A stretch of 64,000 bases of DNA, from NCBI RefSeq assembly GCF_016718685.1, contig NZ_JADKCX010000011.1, positions 1 to 64,000 on the forward strand. The letters are read 5' to 3'. The notes beneath the pieces were generated by a model. It was not told the DNA's origin. It worked only from the letters and a program-made list of their open reading frames with translations, and ran no database searches. How positions within the stretch are numbered: the stretch's first letter is position 1; every line of letters starts with the position of its first letter. A program made the position numbers and the translations under genes. This DNA is from Haliscomenobacter sp. (lineage in GTDB: Bacteria > Bacteroidota > Bacteroidia > Chitinophagales > Saprospiraceae). This document shows positions 1-9,546 of this stretch, piece by piece.

Positions 1-17
1 TTACAAAAACACGGATT

Positions 18-1250
18 ATGGAAAAAGAGAAGCCAAAGTTCGATTTTGAGTCCTTTAAGCAAGAAGCTTTAGCAGGACTTTATGCTGGTCAGTCCTTGAA
101 CGGGGAGAAGGGGGTATTTGGCCCCTTGATCAAACACTTGCTGGAATCGGCATTGGAAGGGGAACTGAATCACCATCTTTCGGAAGAGCAGCAAAATGGC
201 CGGAGCAATCGGCGCAATGGCAAGACGAGCAAAAAAGTCAAGAGTAGTGCGGGTTTATTGGAAGTGGAAGGCACTCGGGATCGAGCAGGAACCTTTCAGC
301 CGGAGCTATTGCCCAAGCGCCAAGTGGTGATGAGCGATGATCTGGAATCGAAGATTATCGGGATGTATAGCCGGGGTATGAGCCTTGGGGATATCCAGGA
401 TCAGATTGAGGAGATGTATGGCTTTAAGCTATCCAAAGCCAAACTGAGCAGCATCACGGATGCGGTACTGCCGACTTTGGAGGCATGGCGTAAGCGTCCT
501 TTAGAAAGTGTGTATGCGATCATTTGGCTGGACGCCATGTTCTACAAAGTTCGGCATGAGGGCAAGGTAGTTACCCGCGCGATGTACAGCGTTCTGGGTT
601 TATCCTTTCAGGGGAATAAAGAGGTTTTGGGTATCTACATCATGGAAAGCGAAGGTGCAAGGCAGTGGCTCAACGTATTGGGCGACCTCAAAGAACGAGG
701 TGTTGAAGACATTTTGATTGCCTGTGTGGATGGACTAAATGGTTTCCCTAAAGCCATTGGAGAACTCTACCCCAAGACCAATGTGCAGCTTTGCGTGGTG
801 CATCAAATCCGTAATTCTGCTCGGTTTGTGCCAGATAAACACATCAAGGCCTTTATGAAAGACCTCAAAATGGTTTATCAAGCTCCAGGTCGAGAACTGG
901 CCGAACAGGCGCTGCTGGAACTGGAACAGGGCTGGGGACAACGGTATCCTCAAGCCGTCAAGCCCTGGATGGAGCATTGGGAGCAGTTGAGCACTTATTT
1001 TGAGCATCCTCCCGAGATCCGCAAGGTCATGTACACCACCAATACCATTGAGGCTTACCATCGCCAGATCCGTAAAATCACCAAAACCAAGGGGGCTTTT
1101 GCCTCAGATAATGCCTTGTTGAAACTCGCCTTTTTGGCCATTATGGATATGGAAAAAGCCTGGAAAAGAAGGGCTTTCAATTGGAAATCTATCCTCAGTC
1201 AGTTTATGATGATTTATGAAGATCGGATTCCAATGCAAGTACTTGATTAG
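18..1250 (+). CDS. IS256 family (mutator-type) transposase
   Basis: This is a DDE transposase that cuts and joins the ends of its own element. The 410-residue protein has the usual length for the family and appears intact. The acidic triad is visible as Asp172 (IIWLDAMF), Asp238 (IACVDGLNGF) and Glu345 (TNTIEAYHRQ). The family's C-x2-H pair is present at Cys259/His262 (LCVVHQIRNS), just after the second Asp. The start ATG at 18 gives the normal N-terminus with an acidic and basic leader region. It is the only intact gene in the first 3 kb, next to a run of broken genes. This suggests a recent and possibly active insertion, although that is inference. Confidence 0.95.
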   Translation: MEKEKPKFDFESFKQEALAGLYAGQSLNGEKGVFGPLIKHLLESALEGELNHHLSEEQQNGRSNRRNGKTSKKVKSSAGLLEVEGTRDRAGTFQPELLPKRQVVMSDDLESKIIGMYSRGMSLGDIQDQIEEMYGFKLSKAKLSSITDAVLPTLEAWRKRPLESVYAIIWLDAMFYKVRHEGKVVTRAMYSVLGLSFQGNKEVLGIYIMESEGARQWLNVLGDLKERGVEDILIACVDGLNGFPKAIGELYPKTNVQLCVVHQIRNSARFVPDKHIKAFMKDLKMVYQAPGRELAEQALLELEQGWGQRYPQAVKPWMEHWEQLSTYFEHPPEIRKVMYTTNTIEAYHRQIRKITKTKGAFASDNALLKLAFLAIMDMEKAWKRRAFNWKSILSQFMMIYEDRIPMQVLD

Positions 1251-1299
1251 TGCTTTGCTTGCAAGACTAGCTTTGTTCTCCGCCTTCGCAAAGGTATCA

Positions 1300-1404
1300 T
1301 TTGCCTACCGCGAAAGTCAAGGTCAAGCCCTGCGGGTGCGGCCCATAAAATTTGCCTAGCGGACAAATTTTTTGAACCGCAACCTTGACTTTCGCTCCGG
1401 CAAA
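1300..1404. repeat. Nested inverted repeat downstream of the transposase
   Basis: The arms 1300-1323 and 1382-1404 are reverse complements over most of their length, with a perfect 14-base core (gcgaaagtcaaggt at 1310-1323 against accttgactttcgc at 1382-1395). A second hairpin is nested inside: aaaatttg at 1347-1354 pairs with caaatttt at 1364-1371. It could act as a barrier to transcription entering or leaving the insertion sequence, or be an independent intergenic repeat. It has no clean U-tract typical of an intrinsic terminator. Confidence 0.75.
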
Positions 1405-1516
1405 TTGATGGCTGGTCGCTACGCGGGGAACAAAACTCAGGTATCGTCAATATTTTTTTAATTCTTGACACACTTCATTGAACAAGCCCTCAGTTTTGAA
1501 CGTAAGTAACATTCAA

Positions 1517-2273
1517 TCAAATCAATTCCTCCATCCCCAACACCCGCTCATAGTCCCCTTCACCTGCATGTCCCCGAACCCACTCACCCCCCGCTTCTTG
1601 CCCAAAGCCGCAAAAACCACATTGAAATCTTTGGGGGTATGTTGTAGAATATCCGCGATCAATTGCTCTGGGCACCCAATTGACCCTTGACGGAAGCGAT
1701 CTACCTGTACCTGACACTTCTGGCAAATGCCGAAAACAAGGGGAGGGCAGGTGGGACAGGGTCAACAAACGTTCAAAATTTCCTGAGCGGTAAGCCTCCC
1801 ATAACTTGATGCCCAAGTCCAAATCATTGGATTCAAAGAAACCCGCTGGGCAAAACTCTGCGCCAACAACGCCGGATCGGACGCCCCAAAGCCCCCCATG
1901 ATCTACGCCGCATCCATGACCAGGAACCAACCTGATGCGGCCACCTTGCCATTCTTCACCGAGTAGCGAGAGCAAAAACCACATGTTCGTTTGGCAAAAC
2001 AAGTCGTCTTCGAACCAGAGGCAGAATTTCAGCATCTTTAGGCAAGCGCAACATTTTATCCATTTCACTCACCACGTTCTGGTAATAGCGATCCCGCTGC
2101 TCGCCATAGGTTTGGGCGATGTAACTGGCGCGGATGCCCCAAAAGGTATCCAGACTATTGGCCTGAACCGGGCCGTCTATCAGGGCTTCTCTACAAATGA
2201 TGAGTTCTCCGGGGATGTTGCTTTGGGCAAAAGTATGGGCAAGGCTGTCGCCGTTGAGAATATGGAAGATCAT
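1517..2273 (-). pseudogene. DUF1835/DUF3658-type protein, frameshifted
   Basis: Reading the minus strand from an ATG at 2273 gives a typical DUF1835 beginning (MIFHILNGDSLAHTF, then IICREALIDGP). The frame is lost near 2026 after LPKDAEI. It resumes in another frame with WFEDDLFCQTNMWFLLSLL, the second family motif. A third frame near 1905-1860 reads ASDPALLAQ and the sequence then returns to DLGIKLWEAYRSGNFERLL. The DUF3658-like end reads EQLIADILQHTPKDFNVVF in yet another frame before the stop at 1517. The molecular function of this family is not established. At least three indels are needed to restore one reading frame. It is divergent from the methyltransferase at 2432. Confidence 0.65.
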
Positions 2274-2431
2274 ATTTTTGTTTGGATTTTTTTCAAAAAT
2301 AAAATAAAAATAGGATTTTTGAAGAAAATATTTGAGACTCTTTTTTTCAAAATTTAAACAAACGCTAAATCTACTACCGATGATTGCATTTTTCAAAAAT
2401 TGCTGCAACGTTTTAACCTACGCCCACACCG

Positions 2432-3055
2432 GAATTCATTGCTCAACAATTGCAAACCAGGGGGTATTTTGCCAAAACCATTGGAGAGCGCATGAACGAA
2501 AGCAACCGCAGTTTGTACCAGCTGGTTTTGCATCACCTGGAATTACATCATGGCGATCAGGTACTCGAAATAGGTTTTGGCAATGGCCATTTTTTTAAAG
2601 AGGTTTTGCACAAAGCAGAAAAGCTCAAGCTCTACGGGATTGACTATTCCGCTGCAATGGTCAAAGCAGCACGCAAAAACAACCTGGACTTGATTCGTCA
2701 AGGATTGCTTGACCTGCAAATGGGCAGCAGTGATCAATTGCCTTACGCCCCAGGGCGTTTTGATGCGGTGTTTTGTATCAATGTGATTTATTTCTGGGAC
2801 AAACCCTTTACGCATTTGCAAGAGATTGGGCGGGTGATGAAGCCGGGTGCCAGGTTTTATGTAGGCATTCGCACTAAGGAAATTATGGAGAAACTACCTT
2901 TTGTTACCCCACTTTTTAAACTAAGGGGTGCGGAAGAAATCCAGCACATTTTTGCCGAATGTGGTTTTTGAATTGATCCACACCCAGGAGAAACCGAGCC
3001 TCCAGTCACCCTTTACGGCGCTACCTACGACCTGCAAGGCATGTGTTTGGTTTGA
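2432..3055 (+). pseudogene. Class I SAM-dependent methyltransferase, frameshifted at its C-terminus
   Basis: The main frame (about 2432-2971) carries the SAM-binding glycine motif VLEIGFGNGHFF, then YGIDYSAAMV, the acidic loop region and DAVFCINVIYFW (motif IV position). This is a ubiE/BioC-like small-molecule methyltransferase fold, and the substrate is unknown. The normal frame is lost after FAECGF near 2966. Continuing with indels at about 2966 and 2997 restores a natural ending (HTQEKTEPPVTLYGATYDL) with a stop at 3055. The 5' end is also uncertain: an in-frame stop at 2414 precedes TPEFIAQQLQTRG, so the true start is either a TTG near 2450 or lies in another frame upstream. Confidence 0.7.
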
Positions 3056-3075
3056 AAAAAGCCTAAAAATCCCGT

Positions 3076-3456
3076 CTACTTCTGTTTTTGCGCCGCCAGT
3101 CCTTCATTCTCCACAATGCGTTGCTGAATAATGCGTCCCAAAAGTTCGCTTGGCAGGGGCTTACCATAAGGCAATTGGATGGCGGAAGGGGAAAACTTGT
3201 AGTCTTTCAACTCCGCCCGGAATTGCTCCAGCGTCGAGGCATTCGCCGTGATGAAGCTATAATGTTTGGCAAAGCACATAAAGCCCCCAAGTTGCCCGGT
3301 ACCCTTGTACATCGGCATTTGGTAGCTGATCACTTCCTGTGCCGTTGCGGGGATGTGGCTGCGGATAAACTGGCGCAATGTTTCCAGGGCTGCTTGTTTG
3401 TCGGCGGCTTGTAGCGCAATGTATTCGTCGACGGATTTGTAGTCGGTTTTAGCCAT
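3076..3456 (-). CDS. DUF1801 (YdhG-like) domain protein
   Basis: This intact 126-residue protein of the DUF1801/iron-chaperone-like fold shows the family signatures ISYQMPMYKGTGQLGGF and FSPSAIQLPYGKPLP. The start at the MAKTDYKSVDEY methionine (3456) fits the family length; an upstream in-frame start would add 28 unrelated residues. Family members are small cytosolic proteins. The Bacillus relative Fra (YdhG) has been linked to iron delivery, but most members are uncharacterised, so no specific role is claimed. It lies just downstream of two overlapping minus-strand genes (3485-4074) and may be cotranscribed with them. A second, decayed DUF1801 gene lies at 4230-4540. Confidence 0.8.
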   Translation of the reverse strand: MAKTDYKSVDEYIALQAADKQAALETLRQFIRSHIPATAQEVISYQMPMYKGTGQLGGFMCFAKHYSFITANASTLEQFRAELKDYKFSPSAIQLPYGKPLPSELLGRIIQQRIVENEGLAAQKQK

Positions 3457-3484
3457 TTTGATCGCTTGAAAAGTGGAACAATTA

Positions 3485-3682
3485 TTAGTTGAAGTACAGA
3501 CAATGTTCGGCCATTGCTGCCTTGATTTTAGTAAGGGCATTGGGGCCTACACCGTGCAATTTGGCGAGCTCCGTTTCCGAAATCGGCAGCAATCTTCTAG
3601 GGTGTTGATGCCGGCGCTTGCCAGGGCGCGTTGAGCAGGTTGGCCGAGTTTAGGGGGCAGCGGAATTTAGCTCAGTTTTCAT
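3485..3682 (-). pseudogene. Small helix-hairpin-helix protein, frameshifted
   Basis: From the ATG at 3682 the minus strand encodes MKTELN and then needs a frame change to read IPLPPKLGQPAQRALASAGI. A second change gives LLPISETELAKLHGVGPNAL followed by TKIKAAMAEH to a stop at 3485. This is a compact helix-hairpin-helix module of about 64 residues (ALASAGINTL...LAKLHGVGPNALTKI), the kind that binds DNA non-specifically. Its ATG overlaps the stop of the upstream gene by four bases (ATGA), so the two were translationally coupled. Two single-base indels break it. Confidence 0.6.
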
Positions 3683-4074
3683 TTGACCAAACATTGCACA
3701 TCTTTTCCAGCATAAATTTCCAGGCAATAACCTTGGATCAAGATCGGGGTTTGTAACAAACGCTCAAAAGTTCGGCCAATTTCCCCCAGGTCTTTCAGGT
3801 AATCGTGGAGTGTAATCCCCAGGATAAGCTCCTTTTGAATGGTAAAACGATCCAACCCTAGTGCTTCCGCTTCACCGGCATTCAGTTCGGTAGCCGCAGC
3901 CAGATAATGAATTCCACCATTGTCCTGACCGTAGGAGAGCCCAAAATGCTGGCGCTCTTCTTTGCGGTCGAGTTTGCCATGCAAGGTTTGGAAGGCGGCC
4001 AGCACACCGTCCGGGAATGAGCTGGCCGCCACACAACAAACAGCTATTTCTTTGTCGAAAACAATCGTATTCAT
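3679..4074 (-). CDS. GyrI-like/AraC effector-binding domain protein
   Basis: An intact protein of 131 residues with the look of a stand-alone effector-binding (SOUL/GyrI-like) domain. It has a beta-rich start (TIVFDKEIAVCCVAA), a GLSYGQDNGGIHYLAAA segment, and the C-terminal FERLLQTPILIQGYCLEIYAGKD typical of this superfamily. There is no DNA-binding domain, so it probably binds a small molecule. An alternative GTG start lies one codon upstream (4077); the ATG at 4074 is preferred. It overlaps the following helix-hairpin-helix gene by ATGA and heads a short minus-strand operon with the DUF1801 gene. Confidence 0.65.
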   Translation of the reverse strand: MNTIVFDKEIAVCCVAASSFPDGVLAAFQTLHGKLDRKEERQHFGLSYGQDNGGIHYLAAATELNAGEAEALGLDRFTIQKELILGITLHDYLKDLGEIGRTFERLLQTPILIQGYCLEIYAGKDVQCLVK

Positions 4075-4229
4075 CACTTTTCGTTTTGTCTTTCGAACAA
4101 AGATAAATTGTTTTAAATAACACCATGCGTGATGAATCCGCCAAGATAAGGGGGGATTGCGCCAGTTTTTTGTTTTAAAAATGCAAGAACCTGTTTATGT
4201 AATCTGCTTTTGATATTTTACCGAACAAT

Positions 4230-4540
4230 CAATTCAAACCCAATGAGATGGTCTTTTATCTCGTCGGAAGAGCCCATCAAAGTTGTCTGTTGGCCTTGCG
4301 AAATCATCCTTCACAAAACCCAAATCAGTGCTACCTGGAAATACAGCATGCCCTTCTTTTGTTTCTGGCAAGATGTTTTGTTACTTTGGATCCACAAAAA
4401 TTGGGCAGCCCTATCTCGAATTGTGGAAGGCAAACATTTTGAGCAGCCTTTTGCTCAGGAAAACGTTCCCGAATGAAAATTATGCTCTTTGATCCCAATG
4501 AAGATTTACCCATTGGGACGATTGAATCGATCCTACAGCG
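4230..4540 (+). pseudogene. Second DUF1801-type gene, heavily frameshifted
   Basis: Fragments in all three forward frames can be strung into one DUF1801 protein: FYLSEEPIK-like start, then ISATWKYSMPFFCF, GKMFCYF, WIHKN, IGQPYLELW/VEGKHFEQP, and MKIMLFDPNEDLPIGTIESI at the end. The order and spacing match the family (the WKYGMPFF, KMFCYLW and MKIMLxDPxxDLP blocks). At least four indels are required. No other gene explains the roughly 550-base gap between 4075 and the gene ending at 4550. The exact ends are uncertain. Confidence 0.5.
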
Positions 4541-4549
4541 CTCAAGTTA

Positions 4550-5282
4550 TCAAGTGAACAATTCGGACCTATTTCTTGATGGGGGTTTGGTGGATTTTGA
4601 ATTGCCAGTGGTTTCTTTAACCACTTTACCCGCCCTTAATAGTGACAATTCAAAATAAAACAGCAAAGTTAGGTTGTCTTTAAAATTCCGGGCATAAGCT
4701 CCAATTTCAGCGCCAACATATTCCCTCGAATGAATACCCACCTGGCCTACCAAATTTGAAATTACCTCCCGTAGCCCCAATCCAGCCGTTGTAAATGCCG
4801 GGGTAGTTTTTCCTGCAAAAATGGTGCTTTACGTTTGTGGCCAAAGTTTGGTCGTAATGGGCCTCAGCAGCGAAGGTCCATTTTGCCCCAAAATAGCCCA
4901 ATGTAGCCGTCAAATCCACTCCGGTACTGAACAATCTGGCAACATTGGAGTCGAAACGGCGGATGATGAAGCCCGGCTTTACGCCCAGTGAAAGACGCCC
5001 GCTGTGCCAAAGCTCGCTTTGTACCGAAAAGCGCATTTTCCAATCATCCAGCAAATCCTGACCAAAGGAAGAAGACAAGTCGACAGCCAGGAAAGTCTGG
5101 AGCTTCCAGGGCAAGCGCTGGCCATAAGACAGACCCATCACTGATGCATAATCGGCGCCGAATTTGGCGGCCATAAAATGGTTTTGCTGATCCCGAATCT
5201 GCCCCCAGTTGAGGTCTTGGGCGTATAATCTCAGGGAAAAAACGATCAACAGAGCAGGGATGATGATGAAGCGATATTTCAT
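4550..5282 (-). pseudogene. Outer-membrane beta-barrel-like protein, frameshifted
   Basis: The N-terminus has a clear Sec signal peptide (MKYRFIIIPALLIVFSLRLYA, cleavage after YAQ). It is followed by alternating beta-strand segments such as MRFSVQSELWHSGRLSLGV and VDLTATLGYFGAKWTFAAEAHY, consistent with a small porin-like barrel. The frame changes near 4745, and the likely continuation (VGIHSREYVGAEIGAYARNF) runs in another frame to a stop at 4550. The start codon overlaps the stop of the upstream hydrolase gene (5279), so the pair formed an operon. The function is not recognised. Confidence 0.55.
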
Positions 5283-6256
5283 TTCAATTCATTTAAATAA
5301 GTGAGTGATTTGGCGTAAACATTGTCCCAACCGAAGTGCAACATTTCGTGACCAGCGCCTTTGATTGCTTCAATTTGAACTTTGGGATAGGGTGCTGATA
5401 CCGTTTTCGCCCATTCCAGCTGATAAGCCTGGTTCAATTCGCTGTAGAGGAACAAAATTTTGGTGGGGTATTGCTGCAGGTTCGTGGTAAAGTCAAAGCC
5501 CCGTTGCTCCGCATTGTCGATCAAAGCAGAAAAGGCTACTGCACCATTGCGCCAGGAAGGATATTGTCCAGCATTGCCGATGGTGTTGCCTGGAGCGTTT
5601 TCAAAACTGCCAAAAGAAGCTTTGTAATCCAGGATTTCGTGTTCGTTCCGGCCCGCAAAAATTGCTCGGGGTACAAGGCGTTGTTGAGTGCTTCCGAAAA
5701 GAGTTTGATTTTGTTCGACCTGCTGAGGTATGCTTCGGTTTGCGTCCAAGTGAAGCCTCCCGGTTCGGCCAGCACCACCCCGCTGATTTTTTCGGGGTAT
5801 TGATTGACAAAAGCGGTAGCGAGCATAGCGCCCCAGGAATGCCCCATAAGGAAGACTTTTTGGGTGTTTACCTTTTGAAAATGCTCAATCAATTTCCCAA
5901 ATCGTCGATCATCAGTTGGATGGCGTCGGCACCTGCAAAAACACTGCGGTCTACCCGTTGGGACAATCCAGTGCCGCGCTGGTCGTAAAAAATGACGTGG
6001 TAGCCCTTGCTGGCAAACACTTTGGCCTGGAGCAGCGAACGGTAATCGCCGCCTGGCCCGCCGTGGATCAACACCAACAACGGGTCAGTTGCTTTACCGA
6101 AGGTTTCCACTGGAGCAAAGTGCCATTGATGGCCAACTGCGGTAGGGTAGGGTCTTGATCCACCGTTTTGGGGACGAGCAGACCAGGGGTAGCCGGATCT
6201 TCCATCTTGCAGGAAAGCAGGCTGAGTAAAAGCGCGAAAATCAATAGTCGATTCAT
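5279..6256 (-). pseudogene. Alpha/beta hydrolase lipoprotein (prolyl aminopeptidase-like), frameshifted
   Basis: The product would be a lipid-anchored serine hydrolase. Its N-terminus (MNRLLIFALLLSLLSCKMED) has a lipobox cysteine. In shifted frames follow LVLIHGGPGGDYRSL (the HGGPG oxyanion motif of prolyl iminopeptidases), VIFYDQRGTGLS, and the nucleophile elbow VFLMGHSWGAMLA (Ser of GHSWG). The C-terminal AIKGAGHEMLHF supplies the catalytic His. Frame changes are needed near 6110, 5890 and 5560. All catalytic motifs survive, so the coding sequence looks otherwise healthy. This fits sequencing error as well as recent inactivation. Confidence 0.75.
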
Positions 6257-6443
6257 GTTTGAAGGTGATTTTTCTGCAAAGGAAGTCGTTTGCTGGGGTG
6301 AAAGCGTCGCTGCGGGTAAGGGCGGACTTGTTTGTGGAGCGGGGTATAACTAAATACCCTAATCGCATTAGGTAGCAACACTTGGAACTTTCTCTTGCAA
6401 CCACATGTATTAAAGGATCGGACAAAAAGAACCTCCTCAAACC

Positions 6444-7329
6444 ATGAAAGTACTGATCACTGGCAGCAGCGGCCACCTTGGAGAAGCCTTAGTGCGCACC
6501 CTGAAAGACTTGAATCATGAAGTACTCGGCATCGACCTGCTTCCCTCTCCCTTTACTGATAAAGTGAGTTCCATCGCCGACCATTCATTTGTTGCACAAT
6601 GTATGCAAGGCGTAGATGTAGTTTGCATACTGCCACTTTGCACAAAGCCACATGTTGCTACCCATTCTCGACAAGACTTTATTGATACCAACATCACGGG
6701 GAACCCTGAATTTGTTGGAAGAAGCCGTTTGGCTGGCGTGAAAAATTTTGTAACACCAGCACGAACAGCACTTTTGGAGACGCACTAACACCACAGCAGG
6801 GACTTCCCGCCACCTGGGTGACTGAAGAAGTTGTGCCCATCCCCAAAAACATTTCTGGCGTAACCAAAACTGCGGCAGAAGACCTTTGTCAACTTTTTCA
6901 CCGCAACAAGGGGCCTTCATCTCCATCATCCTCAAAACCTCGCGGTTTTTCAGAAGAAGATGACCAAAAGAACTCCGACAAACTTACGATGACACCAATG
7001 CCAAAGCCAACGAGTTGTTGTACCGTAGAGTAGATGTTGAAGATGTAGTCAGTGCACACCTCCGGGCTATTGAAAAAGCCGAGACCATCGGGTTTGGCAA
7101 ATACATCATCAGTGCTACTTCACCCTTTACCAAAGCTGAACTCTTGGATTTGAATACGGATGCTCGTACGGTCGTAAAACGATTGTTCCCGTTCTACGAA
7201 GCGCTATATGTAAAACAAGACTGGAAAATGTTCCCCAAAATTGGTCGGGTATATGTCAATGAATTGGCGAGAAAAGAACTGGGCTGGGTGCCTAAGTATG
7301 ATTTTGCCCATGTTTTGGATTGTTTTTAA
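6444..7329 (+). pseudogene. NAD-dependent epimerase/dehydratase (extended SDR), frameshifted
   Basis: The N-terminus MKVLITGSSGHLGEAL has the extended short-chain dehydrogenase NAD-binding motif (GxxGxxG). Later pieces in other frames read GVKNFV, IPKNISGVTKTAAEDLC (the region with the catalytic Tyr/Lys in intact homologues, here YxxxK replaced by GVTKTAAE), VDVEDVVSAHLRAIE and NELARKELGWVPKYDF, a typical SDR C-terminus. At least four frame changes are needed between 6700 and 7010. It would act on a nucleotide sugar or similar substrate, but the specific substrate cannot be inferred. Confidence 0.7.
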
Positions 7330-7534
7330 AGAAAAAGAAAAACATCTTTAGCCCATTGACCTATACTTTGGGCAAGGGGATACCATCAGCTGACATTTGA
7401 GGAAGGGCCGTATCGGTGTGAAACTCAGCGTCTTGCTATATAGACAGTATAACAACTCAGTTGCGAATTTGGTGGTTTTGACTTAATTTCGCTAGTATTA
7501 CAAAAAAACGTCACTCTTTATACCTCAATAATGA

Positions 7535-8349
7535 ATGATGAAAAGATACGATACACCTATAATTGTAGTAATTTTTATGTTGATATTAAGCTCTTGTGCA
7601 ACCCTGTTCAACACAAAGCGCTCAAGGTTGCGGATAATCGCAGATGAACCCAAGGAAATAAGCTTTGACAAAGACACATTAAACAAATTTAGAACAGAAA
7701 ATCAATTGGATCCAAACAGAGACAAAAGTCTCCAAAATGACAATCCCAATGAAAAACATTCCAATATTTTGAAAATTACCCCTTTAAAAATCACTGGATT
7801 CGTTAACCCCTCAATTGAGATCAGCCATGAAACAAGAACCGGAAAAAGCTTTTCTACCCAGTTTATGGCTTCCTATTTAATGCCATCAGTGTATGGAACC
7901 TCGGCACGGGGCGTTAATCCAGGCGTCAAAGGACTTAGGTGGCAGTAGAAGAAAATTTTATCTCAAAGATCCGCTCCTTTGGGTCGTTATGTTGGCGTTG
8001 AGTTTAACTACCTGAAAAACCAATACAAAGACATCTGGTATTTTGGCGTAGCAAATATTTATGCAGATTCGACTTCTTTCAACAACTATCCACGACACTT
8101 TTGGGGTAAAAAACAAACCTTTAGCTTTAATTTTAAATTTGGCCCATCAGGTGATCGTAAAAGACTAGCATTTGATTATTATGTTGGATTTGGGCTTAAG
8201 TACAGAGATGTAACTCATTTTGATCGAATCAATCCAAGTGACGAAATGGAAATTCCACGGCATCCAAATGTGCACTATTTTAAAAATCTTGAAGGAAAAT
8301 CCTGGACGGTAAGTATTCCGCTGAACTCAGGATTGGATGGACATTTTGA
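7535..8349 (+). pseudogene. Lipoprotein with predicted outer-membrane barrel, frameshifted
   Basis: It begins with a lipoprotein signal (MLILSSCATLF, Cys at the lipobox) and continues with ISHETRTGKSFSTQFMASYL. After a break near 7945 the frame resumes as GRYVGVEFNYLKNQYKDIWY with barrel-like strands (FSFNFKFGPSGDRKRLAFDY). A second indel near 8325 restores an aromatic barrel ending (LRIGWTF, stop at 8349). The architecture resembles Bacteroidota DUF3575-type outer-membrane proteins, but I do not recognise a specific family. It is preceded by about 200 bases with no gene, which probably hold its promoter. Confidence 0.55.
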
Positions 8350-8368
8350 CCAACACCATGCAAACTCC

Positions 8369-9440
8369 TCAACTCCTCAGCAACCCAAAATAAGCCGAAG
8401 GCGTTTCCCCTATCACTGCTTTAAAGTACTTGTTGAAAGTAGATTTCGAATTAAACCCACACTCAAAAGCCAGTGCCAGGAGTGAATAATGCTGCTTGTC
8501 GGGTTGGGCAGCCAGATTGATGAACGCCTCTACCCGCAAGTATTGATGTAATTGTAAAAATTCTTCCCCACTTTTCATTGATCACCTGCGATAGGCTATT
8601 GGCGTGAACATCAGCAAAAGCAGCAAGCTCGTTAAGGGTGAGTTCGTTATTTTTATATATCTCCTCTTTTTTCATCAACAATACCAGTCTTGCAAAAAGT
8701 GCATCCGATGTGTCGGATTTTAAACCCGATTTGGCGTATCGAATAGGAACAGGGCCCGATTCGGGCACCATTTTGCTGCCATCCCGGGCTGTAAGCTTGG
8801 ATTCAAAATGGCCACTAAAGACAAGGAGCCTGATTGATACCCAAAATACCGATCAAAATTACCAAAGGCTAACGCCTGAAAAAATACCCCCATCGTCAAA
8901 AGCAAGCACCAGCAACCAGATGGCGGCAAGGCCAATTGACAGGTATTGGAGCCATTGCCGTCCACTTTCAAGACTCAGTTGGCTGCGTCGAATCCAACAC
9001 CAAAGACCCAACTACATAAGCGATACCAGACAGGATAATGAGGATGATTTGGGTGAGGCTGTACCACTCGTAGCCCACACCATGATTGCTAAAAACTTCG
9101 ATCTTTTCTTTTCCCGATAGCGCATAGAATGGGGTGGCCAATCCCATCAGCAGGATAAAAGGGATAAAATGAGGTAAAACCTGTTTCAGACTCAGCTTCT
9201 TTTGTCGTCAAGGCCAGTACAAAAAATAAAAGCAAGACCCCATGTAACAAAGGCGGGGCAAAGCCCAGACCCAATAAATGGGGGATATTGATAGGAGATT
9301 TTAGTATAATCAGGTAATGAAGCACTGATGCAAACCCATCACCACCACTCAAATGCAGAGCATCCGATCAAGCAAATGACGGATTTCTTTTAAGCAAAAG
9401 CCAAGGTAAACAGGTAAAAGGAGGTGAAAATTCAGAACAG
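8369..9440 (-). pseudogene. AraC-family regulator with N-terminal membrane domain, frameshifted
   Basis: The C-terminal part is an AraC/XylS DNA-binding domain in two frames: NNELTLNELAAFADVHANSL (first helix-turn-helix) and LLALAFECGFNSKSTFNKYF (second, with the canonical GF..S.F...FK pattern). Upstream, other frames encode hydrophobic helices (LLGLGFAPPLLHGVLLLFFV and others). This matches the common Bacteroidota design of a seven-helix membrane sensor fused to an AraC domain. At least four frame changes occur. No convincing start codon is visible, so the 5' boundary near 9440 is approximate. It would be a membrane-bound transcription regulator. Confidence 0.65.
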
Positions 9441-9546
9441 GTACAACTTGGAAAATTGATTTTTATCTAGGGGCTTACTTATCACTGATGTAAATTGTGT
9501 GCATCTACCCTTATCCCGGTTTAACATGCGCTAAAAAAAACGAAAA

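Larger units (their letters stand above)
1..1475 (+). mobile_element. IS256-family insertion sequence, left end outside window
   Basis: A complete IS256-type transposase starts only 17 bases into the window, so the left terminal inverted repeat must lie upstream and cannot be seen. The right boundary is placed near 1475, where the A/T-rich stretch followed by ttcttgacacac resembles the TGACACA-type termini of this family. This is an estimate, since the mate repeat is not visible. About 220 bases separate the transposase stop from that boundary, and they hold a strong stem-loop at 1300-1404. No target duplication can be checked. Confidence 0.6.

Noticed and set aside
1247..1471. Minus-strand open frame over the stem-loop behind the transposase
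   Set aside because: It follows the inverted repeat and has no protein-like composition.
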